Source of the DNA: Spyradosoma sp004558035
Lineage (GTDB): Bacteria; Verrucomicrobiota; Verrucomicrobiia; Opitutales; UBA953
DNA: 64,000 nucleotides
Direction: 5' to 3'
Assembly: GCF_050314555.1 (NCBI RefSeq)
Contig: NZ_JBNPNH010000008.1
Location: forward strand, 37,746-101,745
Shown here one piece after another: positions 1-8,365 of this stretch. A program made the translations under genes and the position numbers. The notes under the pieces are model-generated. The model was not told the DNA's origin. It made no database searches and saw nothing but the letters and a program-made list of their open reading frames with translations. The stretch's first letter is position 1; each line of letters starts with the position of its first letter.

Positions 1-2170
1 CGCCGAACGTCACCGTTCCCGCCGAAATCAGCATTCCGGTTTCAAGAGCGCTGAGATTGAAAATCGTTCCCGCGTCGAGCGTCACGGCGCCCGTCACGGC
101 GAACGCCGCCGTGCCCGCGTTCAGCGCGCCGGTCGAAAGAATCGCCGCGCCGTTCGTCGTCAGTGTACCGCCGATCGCCACGGAGCCGCTTGTCAATCCG
201 CGCGCAAGCGTCGCGCCGTCCGCGACGACAACGTTGCCCCTGCCGAGCGCGGACGCGTTGCCCGCGACAAGCGTGCCCGCAGAAACAGTCGTCTGCCCCG
301 TGTACATGTTCGTGCCCGCGAGCGTCACCGTGCCCAAGCCAGTTTTCGTAAGCTCGCCCGCACCGGAAATCACGTTGGAAACCGTTCCCGTCGCAGCGGC
401 GAGTTCGAGCGTTCCCGCGTTTGCGATTGCCCCCGAGCCGAGCGCGCCCGCGCTCGCCGCGACGAGCTTGCCGGCGGAAATCTCCAGCGAGCGATATGTG
501 TTCCTGCCGGAAAGCGTCAGCGTTCCAGCGCCCTGCTTGACGATTTTCGCGTTGGTGTTGTTTGTCTTTACGATATCGCCGCTCACCGCCAAATCCGCGG
601 CAACGTCAAACGTCAGCGTATCCTTTATCCGAATGTTGGCGGAAATCTGCGATCTGGTCGCCCCGACTTCCGTGGCGATTGTGCCGCTACCAAAATAATC
701 CAAGGAGACGGTCTGATTATTATTCTGCCCCCCCGTTCCCGTAATCGTGCCGCCCGAAAGAACGATTTTCTTTCCGGATCCCATCGACCAACGCGCGTCC
801 AAATGCAACGTGCCGAGAACGTTGAGAATCTGAGATGCAGCAGAATTATGCCACGTGACGGCATCCGTCGTCGCGCTGTAGAGCGTCGCGCCCGAGGCGA
901 TGACGACGTTACCGTTGAGCTTTTCGACGCCCGTGACGTTCGTCACGCCGCCGGAAATATTCAGTGTTCCGCCGTTATTGAGCGTGCCCGAAAACACGTT
1001 CGCGCCCGTAAGCGTTCCAGCGCCGCTTGCTCCGACGGAAATCGTGCCGCCTTCGGCGATTTCGAGCGTCGCGCCCGAGGAAATCGTGCCCGAGTAGGTC
1101 AGCGCACTCGCGCCGGTTTTCTTGACCACGCCGGAAGTGATGTTGGTCGCGAGAGTCTTTGCGGCCGCAAGATTCACGGTCGCCGTCTTGCCCATGGCGA
1201 CGGCGATGGAAGTCGCGGCGAGCGAGCCGTCCGTGCCGACGGCGAAAGTGTAATTGTCCGCGACGGAAATCGTTCCCGCCCTGACGTCGGAATCGATCGC
1301 CACGGTCTTCGCGAGCGCGTCGTCCGAGCCGAAATAGACGTTCCCGTCGTTCACGAACGCAGAAGCGTTCCCGGACAAAGTCCAATTCGTGTTCGTGTCC
1401 GTCGTGTTCCACGCATTGTTTGAGCCCGTTCCCGCCCAGAAATACGACGTCGAGCTCGTGTCCGTCCCCGTCGCGACGATGGACATCGCGCTCGTCATAT
1501 CGGAGGGTTCGAGCTTGGAATTGAACCAGTAAAGATTGGAATACTGCACGCCTGCAAGCCTCTTGGCCAAGCCGATGGAAGTGATGTTGCCGGAGCCCTT
1601 GAGACCGCTGTAGGTCTTCACCCCGTCCTTCCCGTAAACATAAAGATTCGTTCCGCCGTTATCGAACGAAATGCCGATGGTGATCAGACCATTGACGGCC
1701 CAATCGCTATCAATCGCAATCGGCGTATTGCTAGTATCGTTATCCCAAACCTCGTTCTCCCAAGCCCCGGCGAGCCCTCCGCTTTTCAGAGCCGCGCCCG
1801 TGGTTCCGGTATTCGTGCCCGCAAGAAGAACCGCGTCGCTGTTCGAACTGGAAAAAACGCTCGCGTCCACCGTGAATATCGCGGAATAAGTGTAGCGGTT
1901 GGTGTTTCCGCTCGGCATATTCGTCGTAAGCGACGCGCCGGACGTTCCCGCGGAAATCGTCGCCTGCGTGCCGGTCGAAGTATAAATGCCGGTATCCGAT
2001 CCCGAGATGCCGGAGAGACTCCAGCCAAGATCGGTGATGCTGTTGATCGTCTCCGTATCAAAGGAATCGATGAACAGCGTCGCGTCCGTCAGCGAGGTCG
2101 CATACGCGGGAACGGCGCTCATCGCGGCGGCGGCGAGGAGGGAGGTGATAAACAGTTTTGAGGGTTTCAT
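1..2170 (-). CDS. Autotransporter-associated beta-strand repeat surface protein, 3' end outside window
   Basis: The frame is open from the ATG at 2170 to the left edge, about 723 codons, so the C-terminus is missing. It starts with a signal peptide (MKPSKLFITSLLAAAAMSAVPAYA). A region that looks like a LamG-type beta-sandwich follows. Then come Gly/Thr/Ala-rich beta-strand repeats with the family pattern GAGTLTLSGRNTY...AGKLVAASAGALG and a second copy GLGTVTLAGTNMYTG...AGTLVAGNASALG (TIGR02601-like). The N-terminus is closely related to that of the protein at 24453-27362, so a PEP-CTERM tail is expected beyond the edge. This is inference. Likely role: secreted or outer-membrane-anchored beta-helical surface protein; ligand unknown. 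No good Shine-Dalgarno is visible. Confidence 0.85.
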   Translation of the reverse strand, partial: MKPSKLFITSLLAAAAMSAVPAYATSLTDATLFIDSFDTETINSITDLGWSLSGISGSDTGIYTSTGTQATISAGTSGASLTTNMPSGNTNRYTYSAIFTVDASVFSSSNSDAVLLAGTNTGTTGAALKSGGLAGAWENEVWDNDTSNTPIAIDSDWAVNGLITIGISFDNGGTNLYVYGKDGVKTYSGLKGSGNITSIGLAKRLAGVQYSNLYWFNSKLEPSDMTSAMSIVATGTDTSSTSYFWAGTGSNNAWNTTDTNTNWTLSGNASAFVNDGNVYFGSDDALAKTVAIDSDVRAGTISVADNYTFAVGTDGSLAATSIAVAMGKTATVNLAAAKTLATNITSGVVKKTGASALTYSGTISSGATLEIAEGGTISVGASGAGTLTGANVFSGTLNNGGTLNISGGVTNVTGVEKLNGNVVIASGATLYSATTDAVTWHNSAASQILNVLGTLHLDARWSMGSGKKIVLSGGTITGTGGQNNNQTVSLDYFGSGTIATEVGATRSQISANIRIKDTLTFDVAADLAVSGDIVKTNNTNAKIVKQGAGTLTLSGRNTYRSLEISAGKLVAASAGALGSGAIANAGTLELAAATGTVSNVISGAGELTKTGLGTVTLAGTNMYTGQTTVSAGTLVAGNASALGRGNVVVADGATLARGLTSGSVAIGGTLTTNGAAILSTGALNAGTAAFAVTGAVTLDAGTIFNLSALETGMLISAGTVTFG

Positions 2171-2225
2171 TGCGTGATTGTGGATTTGTGCGGTTATTCT
2201 GTAAGTTTTGGGCGCGATTATGTGC

Positions 2226-2310
2226 GGTTTCAGAGACCGAGGAGAAGACGCCGTCCAGACCGCTTGAACAAAAGGATTTGCCCCAAAATCGAATTGCGCG
2301 GGATTCGGCA
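2226..2310 (+). repeat. ACCGAGG-type intergenic element, copy 1
   Basis: It contains GGTTTCAGAGACC, an inverted GGT/ACC pair, then GAGGAGAAGACGCCGTCCAG. Downstream it resembles the copy at 37981-38055 read on the other strand, including AACAAA-GGATT-CCCC and CGAAT-GCGCGG. It lies 56 bases upstream of the surface-protein start at 2170 and reads away from that gene. Confidence 0.55.
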
Positions 2311-2596
2311 GCATTTCGAGGCGTCCGCGAACGCGGGCGAACAAGGGCTGACCGCGGGGCGACGGCACCTTCCCGAAATCTGCGCTCATCCGCGACATCT
2401 GCGGCTAAAAATTTGCACAGCGTCACGGAAAAAAAATTCGTGAAATTCGTGCAATTCGTGGACTTAAAATTCTTTGCGTCTTTGCGCCTTGGCGGGAAAA
2501 CTTGCATGGAAAGGCTTTCGAGGAAGCGGCAAGAACGTCGCATTTGCTGGAAATTCCGGATCTTTCCGTGTATTCCGTGGTCAAAAACTCCCTTGC

Positions 2597-2660
2597 CTCG
2601 GTCTCTGAAACCGAGGGGTAAACGCCGCGAAGCCCTTTATTCATCAAGGTTTGCCACGAC
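2597..2660 (+). repeat. ACCGAGGGGTAAACG element, copy 2
   Basis: CGGT-CTCTGAA-ACCG forms an inverted pair, followed by AGGGGTAAACGCCGCG and AGCCCTTTATTCATCA. The last two stretches match copy 3 at 27543-27605 almost exactly. Confidence 0.6.
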
Positions 2661-2762
2661 AAATAAATATCAGTCTTGTTTTTGAACACGGGAACGGCGT
2701 TCTTTCCCTGATAAAATCTGGGCTCGGAGGCGAAATCGGCGGGGAAACTTGCTGCGGACGGA

Positions 2763-2800
2763 TTTTCGAGGAAGCGACAAGAATGTCGCCTCTCCACTAA
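2763..2800. repeat. GAAGCGACA-type palindromic repeat
   Basis: GGAAGCGACA-AGAA-TGTCGCCTC forms a short hairpin preceded by TTTTCGA. Related hairpins occur at 13398, 22948, 23168, 37862 and 37927. Confidence 0.5.
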
Positions 2801-3008
2801 TAAACTTTTCTTTAATATAAGATTTAAAATCTTTGCGTCTTGTCGCCTTGGCGGGAAAATTTTCTTCGGGAGATTTCAAGGGCAAGCGGGACGCTCGCCC
2901 TCCTTTGCGTTCCCGCCGAAAAATCCCTGAAAATCCCCGTAATCCCTGTTGATTTCGGGAGGCGCGCGAGACGCTCAGCTCCCGTAAAAACCTGCGGGAG
3001 CGGGAAGC

Positions 3009-4217
3009 TCAGAACCACTTCTTCACGCGGAAGAAAATCACGGAACCGATGAAGAAGAGCGCCATGAGGCCGCCGACGACGTAAACGCCCGCCTCGGATT
3101 CCAGCCCGGGAATGTGCGTGAAGTTCATGCCGAAGAATCCGGTGATGAACGTCGTCGGGATGAACATGAAGGTGATGACGGTGAGGAAGCGGATGATCTC
3201 GCTGGTGCGCCGCTCGTGCTCGGAGTGGTAGAAATCCTGCAGTTCCTGGAGAATGATGCGGGAATGCTCGATGCGGTCGAACGCCCGCAGCGTGTGGTCG
3301 TAGAGGTCGGAAAAATACATGTCCATTTCCGGCGGGAGCAGCGGATGGTCGTAGCGCTCGAACGTGCGGACCATGTCGCGCAGCGGGTAGATCATGCGGC
3401 CGATGCGCACGACGAGGCGCTTCAGGTGGTAGATCGTGCGGATGTCCTCGCCGTCGCTGTCGCCGTCGGCGGCGCGCACCGTCTCGTCCTCCAGGTCCGA
3501 AATCGCGTCCTCGATTTCTTCGGTGAGGTAAAGAATGCGGTCCACGAGCGTGTCGATGAGGGTGTAAAGCAGGTAGGGCGAGCCCCACTTGCGGATCTTG
3601 CCGGAGTTTTCCGCGATGCGCCGTTCGATGCTTTCGAAGACGAGCTCGCGTTTTTCGTGGAAGGAGATCAGGAAGTTCTTTCCCGCGACGAAAGAAATCT
3701 GCTGGCCTTTGGGCTGCATTTCCTCGACACCGAGGCGGACGGCGCGCGCGACCGCGAGAATGATGTCGTCGCCGTATTCCTCGAATTTCGGGCGCGACCA
3801 GACGTTGAGGACGTCTTCCTGCGCGAGCATCGGGATGTTGAAGAGCGCGCCGACGACGTGCACCAGCTGCGGATCCTTCATGCCCATCATCTGCACCCAG
3901 ACGATGCCCTTTTCGGCTTCGGCGTATTTCGCGAGGCGATCGACGTCGGTGAATTCCTCCAGCGAATAGCCGTTTTCGTCGTAGCAGATGACGCGGAACT
4001 GCGCGGATTCGAGATTGTCGAACGGCGATTCGACGGGCAGCTGCCCCGGCTCGCGCCCGATTTCGAACATGTCCTCGTCGTCGTCGATTTCTTCGGAGAC
4101 GGCGGGGCGCGACACGAACGGGAACACGCGGAGCAGCGCCTTGCGGGAACGCGACCAGAAGCGCGAAATCTCCCGGAAAAACTTCGCGCGCGCGATGCGG
4201 TGCCTGTTCTTCGCCAT
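3009..4217 (-). CDS. corA: CorA-family magnesium/divalent cation transporter
   Basis: A 402-residue protein. The large N-terminal cytoplasmic domain is followed by two C-terminal membrane helices. The first helix ends in the family signature GMN (about residues 362-364, in GFFGMNFTHIPG), and the chain ends in a basic stub (RVKKWF), as in CorA channels. Length and layout are normal, though the N-terminal 70 residues are more charged than usual. The start at 4217 follows an AGGAAAG-like site on the transcribed strand. It begins 18 bases after the diadenylate cyclase gene stops, in the same direction, so the two are probably co-transcribed. That placement would link Mg2+/cation flux to c-di-AMP, which is inference. 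It could also transport Co2+ or Ni2+. Confidence 0.93.
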   Translation of the reverse strand: MAKNRHRIARAKFFREISRFWSRSRKALLRVFPFVSRPAVSEEIDDDEDMFEIGREPGQLPVESPFDNLESAQFRVICYDENGYSLEEFTDVDRLAKYAEAEKGIVWVQMMGMKDPQLVHVVGALFNIPMLAQEDVLNVWSRPKFEEYGDDIILAVARAVRLGVEEMQPKGQQISFVAGKNFLISFHEKRELVFESIERRIAENSGKIRKWGSPYLLYTLIDTLVDRILYLTEEIEDAISDLEDETVRAADGDSDGEDIRTIYHLKRLVVRIGRMIYPLRDMVRTFERYDHPLLPPEMDMYFSDLYDHTLRAFDRIEHSRIILQELQDFYHSEHERRTSEIIRFLTVITFMFIPTTFITGFFGMNFTHIPGLESEAGVYVVGGLMALFFIGSVIFFRVKKWF

Positions 4218-4235
4218 GGTCGCGTCTTCCTTTCC

Positions 4236-5696
4236 TCAAATCGTCCGCGAGGCGGAGCGTTCCAACAGCACGATGGGTTCGCCGTGCCGAAAAAGCGTGA
4301 TTTGGCCGGACGCGGAAACGACGACGGCGGCGCAGTCCACAGCCTTGGAGATCGCCCACGCCGCGGCGTGGCGCGTGCCGTAGCCGCTCGCGAGCGGCGG
4401 CTTCGCGCCCGGATACGTCGCCGTGATCTGGCTGCCCGCGGAATCGATCACGCCGTCGTGGTCGATGACGAACGCGCCGTCGATGAGCGCGAGTTCCTTG
4501 ACCGTCTCCTCGACGAAGGCGCCCGTGATGTTGCGGTCCTCGCGCGCGAAGCCGCTCAGCGGATTCAGCAGCAGCGGGCGCGTGTGCGGACGGATCTTTT
4601 CGCATTCGCCGACGACGAACATCGTGCCGACGGGCTTGCCTTCGCGGCCCTCGACGGCGAGCTCGGTCGCGAGCGCGATCGTGCGTTCCAGCACTTCGGG
4701 GCGCACTTTCTGCGGCACGAGATCGTTCGCGCGCGAAGTCATGACGGTCGGAAATTCGTTGGCGACGTCGATGACGAGCACCGAGTCGAGGCGGTTGCTG
4801 CGGCTCGTCCCGCCGATGCAGCAGACGCGGTCGCTCGGGCGGATGATGCCGCGCATCAGCCCGATGAACATCGCCGCGCGCAGCTGCGACATGCGGTGAT
4901 TGCCGAAGGAGCGCACCGTGATGACTTCGGGCTTCTCGCCCGCGTCGGAATGAAAATCGTAGTTCTCCTCGGAGACGATGACGACCTTGAACGTCGGATA
5001 GACGAAGTGCTCCAGCAGCGGCGGCGTGCGGAACGTGTCCGCGAACATCAGCATCACGGAGCATTTCGTGCCGCGCGCGAGGCGCTGCGCCGCCTTGCCG
5101 ATCAGGCGGTTCATGCCCGACTCGTGGTCCTGCGCCTGCCTGGAGACGCCCTTCAGCAGCTTCGAAATTTCGGCGCGGAAATCCTTCAGCGACGCCGCGC
5201 CGCGGATCCGCGTCAGAAAATCGGCGTCCGCGAGCGCGTGCGCGATTTCGGAAAGCACGCGGTGATACATGCGCGTCTTCGACGAGGCGAGCACGAGAAA
5301 AATGATGCGCGGCCCGGCGTTGAGCGTTCCCGCGACGGGCGCGCGCGGCGCGGCTTCCGCGGGCGGAACCGCGGGAACGGGCGCGCCTTCGGCGGGAGCC
5401 GGCGCGGCGGGCTCGGGCGCGGGAACGACGGGCTCCGCATCCGGCAGCCGGCCGACGGCGAACACGAACGGCGGATCGATCATCGCGACCACGTTCGGCA
5501 CGGTGATGTAGTTCCCGCCGACGCTCGTCGGCATCGACGCCTGGCGCTCCTCCAGCGTCCTGCGCAGCGTGTCGCGCATCGCCGCGGGCGTTCCCGCGGG
5601 CAGCGCGACGTCCAGAAGCTCGCCCAGCGCGGCCGCGAAATCACGGCTCTTCAGCTCGATGATGCGGTTCTGCGATAAGAATCGGTCGATGCGCAT
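4236..5696 (-). CDS. Diadenylate cyclase with N-terminal PTS EIIA-like domain
   Basis: A 486-residue protein. The first ~65 residues (FLSQNRIIELKSRDFAAAL) and the segment around 135-175 (FLVLASSKTRMYHRVLSEIA) look like a PTS EIIA type-2 fold interrupted by an Ala/Pro/Glu-rich linker. The C-terminal ~90 residues are a DAC domain. DGA starts near residue 406 (DGAFVIDHDG), and the second motif reads GYGTRHAAAWAIS near 440, where the canonical sequence is GTRHRAA. The predicted reaction is 2 ATP to c-di-AMP. The middle region (FADTFRTPPLLEHF, then NRLDSVLVIDVANEFP) is unassigned. It is the first gene of a pair with corA. EIIA-like regulation of a cyclase would couple second-messenger output to sugar transport or metabolic state, which is inference. 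Confidence 0.82.
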   Translation of the reverse strand: MRIDRFLSQNRIIELKSRDFAAALGELLDVALPAGTPAAMRDTLRRTLEERQASMPTSVGGNYITVPNVVAMIDPPFVFAVGRLPDAEPVVPAPEPAAPAPAEGAPVPAVPPAEAAPRAPVAGTLNAGPRIIFLVLASSKTRMYHRVLSEIAHALADADFLTRIRGAASLKDFRAEISKLLKGVSRQAQDHESGMNRLIGKAAQRLARGTKCSVMLMFADTFRTPPLLEHFVYPTFKVVIVSEENYDFHSDAGEKPEVITVRSFGNHRMSQLRAAMFIGLMRGIIRPSDRVCCIGGTSRSNRLDSVLVIDVANEFPTVMTSRANDLVPQKVRPEVLERTIALATELAVEGREGKPVGTMFVVGECEKIRPHTRPLLLNPLSGFAREDRNITGAFVEETVKELALIDGAFVIDHDGVIDSAGSQITATYPGAKPPLASGYGTRHAAAWAISKAVDCAAVVVSASGQITLFRHGEPIVLLERSASRTI

Positions 5697-5731
5697 GGGG
5701 CGAACGGTTTGGGGTCAAAAAGGTGTCGAGA

Positions 5732-5765
5732 CAAAAAAAGCAGGTGCCGCGCGCCTGCTTTCTTT
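5732..5765 (-). terminator. Rho-independent terminator after nuoA
   Basis: Read on the minus strand, an AAGCAGG...CCTGCTT stem with a GC-rich loop is followed by a run of seven T. It separates nuoA from the diadenylate cyclase gene. Confidence 0.8.
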
Positions 5766-5770
5766 CGGCG

Positions 5771-6142
5771 TCAGCGCTCCCAGTCCAGCGCTCCTTTCTT
5801 CACTTCGTACCAGAGGCCGAAAATCACGATGCCCAGGAACACCGCCACCGTCCAGACCACGGGAACGCCGGCCCCGAGAAATTCGCGGTAGATCAGCGCC
5901 GCCGGAATCAGGAAGACCACCTCGATGTCGAAGAGGATGAAGAGCATCGCCGTCAGATAAAAACGCACGGAAAAGCGCGGATGGACGGTGCCTTCGCCCT
6001 TGAGCCCGCATTCGTAGGGCAGTTTCTGGGAACGGTTCGAGCGTCCGGACTGTCCCGTGATGTGGCTCGCGACGATGATCAGAATCGGGAGACAGATCCC
6101 GATGAGCGCCTGAATGAGAATGGGCAGATAATTTTCCTGCAT
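5771..6142 (-). CDS. nuoA: NADH-quinone oxidoreductase subunit A
   Basis: A 123-residue membrane protein with three hydrophobic helices (residues ~6-27, ~62-84, ~92-113) and the NuoA loop signature KLPYECGLKGEG...RFSVRFYLTAMLFILFDIEVVFL. The conserved YECG and DIE residues are present. It contributes to the quinone-side membrane arm of complex I. The ATG at 6142 was chosen; a longer TTG start at 6181 would add a weak 13-residue extension. No other nuo gene lies within 20 kb on either visible side, and the following gene is behind a terminator, so nuoA stands alone here. The rest of the complex is presumably elsewhere in the genome. Confidence 0.93.
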   Translation of the reverse strand: MQENYLPILIQALIGICLPILIIVASHITGQSGRSNRSQKLPYECGLKGEGTVHPRFSVRFYLTAMLFILFDIEVVFLIPAALIYREFLGAGVPVVWTVAVFLGIVIFGLWYEVKKGALDWER

Positions 6143-6202
6143 AATGCTTGAGAAGATATTTGCGCCCGCGCGTTTTGGCAAGGCGAAACGGGAGGCGATA
6201 AA

Positions 6203-6365
6203 GGTGAGGAGGTAATGAAGGTTACGAGGTTATGAAGGTTGATTGCGTTTCGCTTCGCGAAAAATTTTTCGAAATCCTTTCGGCGAAGCCGAGCGCAAAG
6301 AACCTTCATAACTCCATAACTTCATCACCTCATCACCTTCCGCGCGCATCACCTCATCACCTTCC
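6203..6365. repeat. Word-armed palindromic element, copy 1
   Basis: Left arm: repeats of the word TTATGAAGG/TTACGAGG. Core at 6241-6302: begins GATTGCGTTTCGCTTCGCG and ends GCGAAGCCGAGCGCAAAG. Right arm: the complementary words CTTCATAACTCCATAACTTC and CATCACCT. The core is nearly identical to that at 19114-19177. The core holds two small hairpins (TTTCGC-TTC-GCGAAA and CGGC-GAA-GCCG). Confidence 0.75.
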
Positions 6366-6455
6366 GCGCGCCGCGCGGCCGTGCGAAATTTGGAGCTTTT
6401 CAGGCGCGGGAACAATCGGTAACATCGGCGCTTTCATTTTTCAGATCTCCCACCC

Positions 6456-8126
6456 ATGAACAAAGCAAAATTCGTCAAGGCCGTCATCGCGATCGCGCTC
6501 GCCGTCGGCTGTCTCTTCCTGCCTTATGAATCGCTCGGGCTGGTCGGCGCTCACGCCGTCAACGCCGTCGAAATCCGCGTCATCGCGATTTTCGTTCTCG
6601 CGGCGCTGTTCTGGATTCTCGAGCCGTTCCCGATCTGGACGACCTCGATGCTCGTCATCGTGCTGATGCTGCTCACGGTGTCGGACAAGGCGCTGATGTT
6701 CAGCGCGGGCGGGGACACGCTGTTCTCCTTCCAGACCGATCCCGCGACGGGAGAGAAGTTCGCCAATCTCGTGAACTACAAGGGCATCATGGCGACGTTC
6801 GCGGACCCGATCATCATGCTCTTCCTCGGCGGGTTCTTCCTCGCCGCGGCGGCGACGAAATACAAGCTCGACATGAATCTCGCGCGCTTCCTGCTGAAGC
6901 CCTTCGGCACGAATCCGAAGTTCGTCCTGCTCGGGCTCATGGCGATCACGGCGCTTTTCTCGATGTTCATGTCGAACACGGCGACGGCGGCGATGATGCT
7001 CGCGATTCTCGCGCCGGTGCTCTCGCTTTTCGACGAAGACGACAAGGGACGCGCGGCGTTCGCGCTCGCGATTCCGATCGCCGCGAACGTCGGCGGCATG
7101 GGCACGCCAATCGGCACGCCGCCGAACGCGATCGCGCTCAAGGCGCTCGGCGACATGAACGCGACCGTCTCCTTCGGCAAATGGATGGCGTTCGGCATTC
7201 CCTACGTGATCATTCTCATTCTCGCGGCGTGGGCGCTGCTGCTGTGGATGTTCCCGATTTCCAAAAAGAAGATGGAGCTGAACGTCGGCGGAGAATTTCT
7301 CAAGACGCCCAAGGCGATCATCGTCTACGTCACGTTCGCGGTAACGGTGCTGCTCTGGGTGCTCGGCAAGGACATCGTCGGCATCGACTCAAACATGGTC
7401 GCGATGATTCCGATGGCCGTCTTCGCGCTGACGCAGGTCATCACGAAGAAGGACCTCAACGGCATGAGCTGGGACGTGCTCTGGCTCGTCGCGGGCGGCT
7501 TCGCGCTCGGTCTCGGCCTGCAGAAGACGGGGCTCGCGGCTCACCTGATCGGCGCGATTCCGTTCGACACGTGGCCGGCGTTCGGCCTGATGGTCGGCGC
7601 GGGCGTGATCTGCCTTTTCATGGCGAACTTCATGTCGCACACGGCGACGGCTTCCCTGCTCGTCCCGATTATCGCGGTCGTGGGCGTGAACGTCGGCGCT
7701 TCGATGGACGCGCTCGGCGGCGTGGTCGCCCTGCTCGTTTCCGTGGCGTTCGCCTCGTCGCTCGGCATGGCGCTTCCGATTTCGACTCCGCCGAACGCGC
7801 TCGCGCACGCGACCGGACTCGTGGACACGAAGGGCATGGCGAAGACGGGCGTCATCATCGGCCTGCTCGGCATGCTGCTGACCTACGCGATGATGATTCT
7901 GCTCGCGTATCTCGGCGTGTTCACGCCCATCCGCGCGGAAGGCTCGGTGCACGAGGTCGCGGCGGAAAAGGTGTCCATGCTCGCCCCGGAAAACGTCGAA
8001 GTCGAAAAGAACGGGGAGGCGCACGCCGTTCCCGCGCCTCCCGTGGACGTGTTCGCGCCCGGTTCCGTCGAAAAGGACGCGCCCGAGCAGGACGCCTCCG
8101 CTTCCGCCGCCGTCCCGGCGAAATAA
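6456..8126 (+). CDS. DASS (SLC13) family sodium:dicarboxylate symporter
   Basis: A 556-residue protein with about 11-12 hydrophobic segments. Both family signatures are present: SNTATAAMMLAI (from about residue 173) and SHTATASLLVPII (about 394). In DASS transporters these bind carboxylate and Na+ in two inverted repeats. SxTPPNA loops follow each (GTPIGTPPNAIAL and PISTPPNALAH). Predicted substrate is a C4-dicarboxylate such as succinate, fumarate or malate; tricarboxylate or sulfate cannot be excluded. The last ~70 residues (Glu/Ala/Pro-rich, VSMLAPENVEVEKN onward) are an unusual soluble tail. There is no clear Shine-Dalgarno before the ATG. The gene is monocistronic, ending at an inverted GCGGGAACG terminator. 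No copy of the 9-mer lies within its first 1.5 kb. Confidence 0.9.
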   Translation: MNKAKFVKAVIAIALAVGCLFLPYESLGLVGAHAVNAVEIRVIAIFVLAALFWILEPFPIWTTSMLVIVLMLLTVSDKALMFSAGGDTLFSFQTDPATGEKFANLVNYKGIMATFADPIIMLFLGGFFLAAAATKYKLDMNLARFLLKPFGTNPKFVLLGLMAITALFSMFMSNTATAAMMLAILAPVLSLFDEDDKGRAAFALAIPIAANVGGMGTPIGTPPNAIALKALGDMNATVSFGKWMAFGIPYVIILILAAWALLLWMFPISKKKMELNVGGEFLKTPKAIIVYVTFAVTVLLWVLGKDIVGIDSNMVAMIPMAVFALTQVITKKDLNGMSWDVLWLVAGGFALGLGLQKTGLAAHLIGAIPFDTWPAFGLMVGAGVICLFMANFMSHTATASLLVPIIAVVGVNVGASMDALGGVVALLVSVAFASSLGMALPISTPPNALAHATGLVDTKGMAKTGVIIGLLGMLLTYAMMILLAYLGVFTPIRAEGSVHEVAAEKVSMLAPENVEVEKNGEAHAVPAPPVDVFAPGSVEKDAPEQDASASAAVPAK

Positions 8127-8146
8127 GCGTTCCCGCGTTCCGCACG

Positions 8147-8184
8147 AAAAACGTTCCCGCTCAATCCCGCGGGAACGTTTTTTT
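8147..8184 (+). terminator. Terminator built from inverted GCGGGAACG copies
   Basis: CGTTCCCGC (8152-8160) and GCGGGAACG (8169-8177) form a 9-bp stem, extended by A/T pairing. It ends in a run of seven T, just after the DASS transporter gene. Confidence 0.85.
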
Positions 8185-8365
8185 GCGTCCGAAGCGTTTT
8201 TTGGAGGCGAAGTTTTCGTAGGGTAAAAAAACTACGCTGAGCGATTTCGTCCCGTCGGGGCTTCTGCGCTCATCCGCGGCATCTGCGGCGAAAGCGACGG
8301 ATTTTCACTCGCGGGATTTTCGGAAAAAATCTTAAAATCGCGCTCACGAAAGGAAAATTTTCGCC

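Larger units (their letters stand above)
2171..3008. other. Gene-free intergenic region made of short repeats
   Basis: No convincing gene lies in these 838 bases; the reading frames here are Arg/Phe-rich and unlike any protein. The region holds two copies of the ACCGAGGGGTAAACG element (about 2226 and 2597), hairpins of the GAAGCGACA type (about 2510 and 2765), and phrases such as TTCGTGAAATTCGTG (2439), TTTGCGTCTTTGCGCC (2472) and TTTGCGTCTTGTCGCC (2831). Similar phrases recur in the other long intergenic gaps of this window. Confidence 0.7.

Noticed and set aside
2978..3001. GCTCCCG...CGGGAGC stem after corA as a terminator
   Set aside because: No T-run follows it on the minus strand.
3114..5678. 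854-residue frame antisense to corA and the cyclase, and the 746-residue frame 2824-5064
   Set aside because: Both run across two real genes and their gap and have Arg/His/Asp-biased composition typical of shadows.
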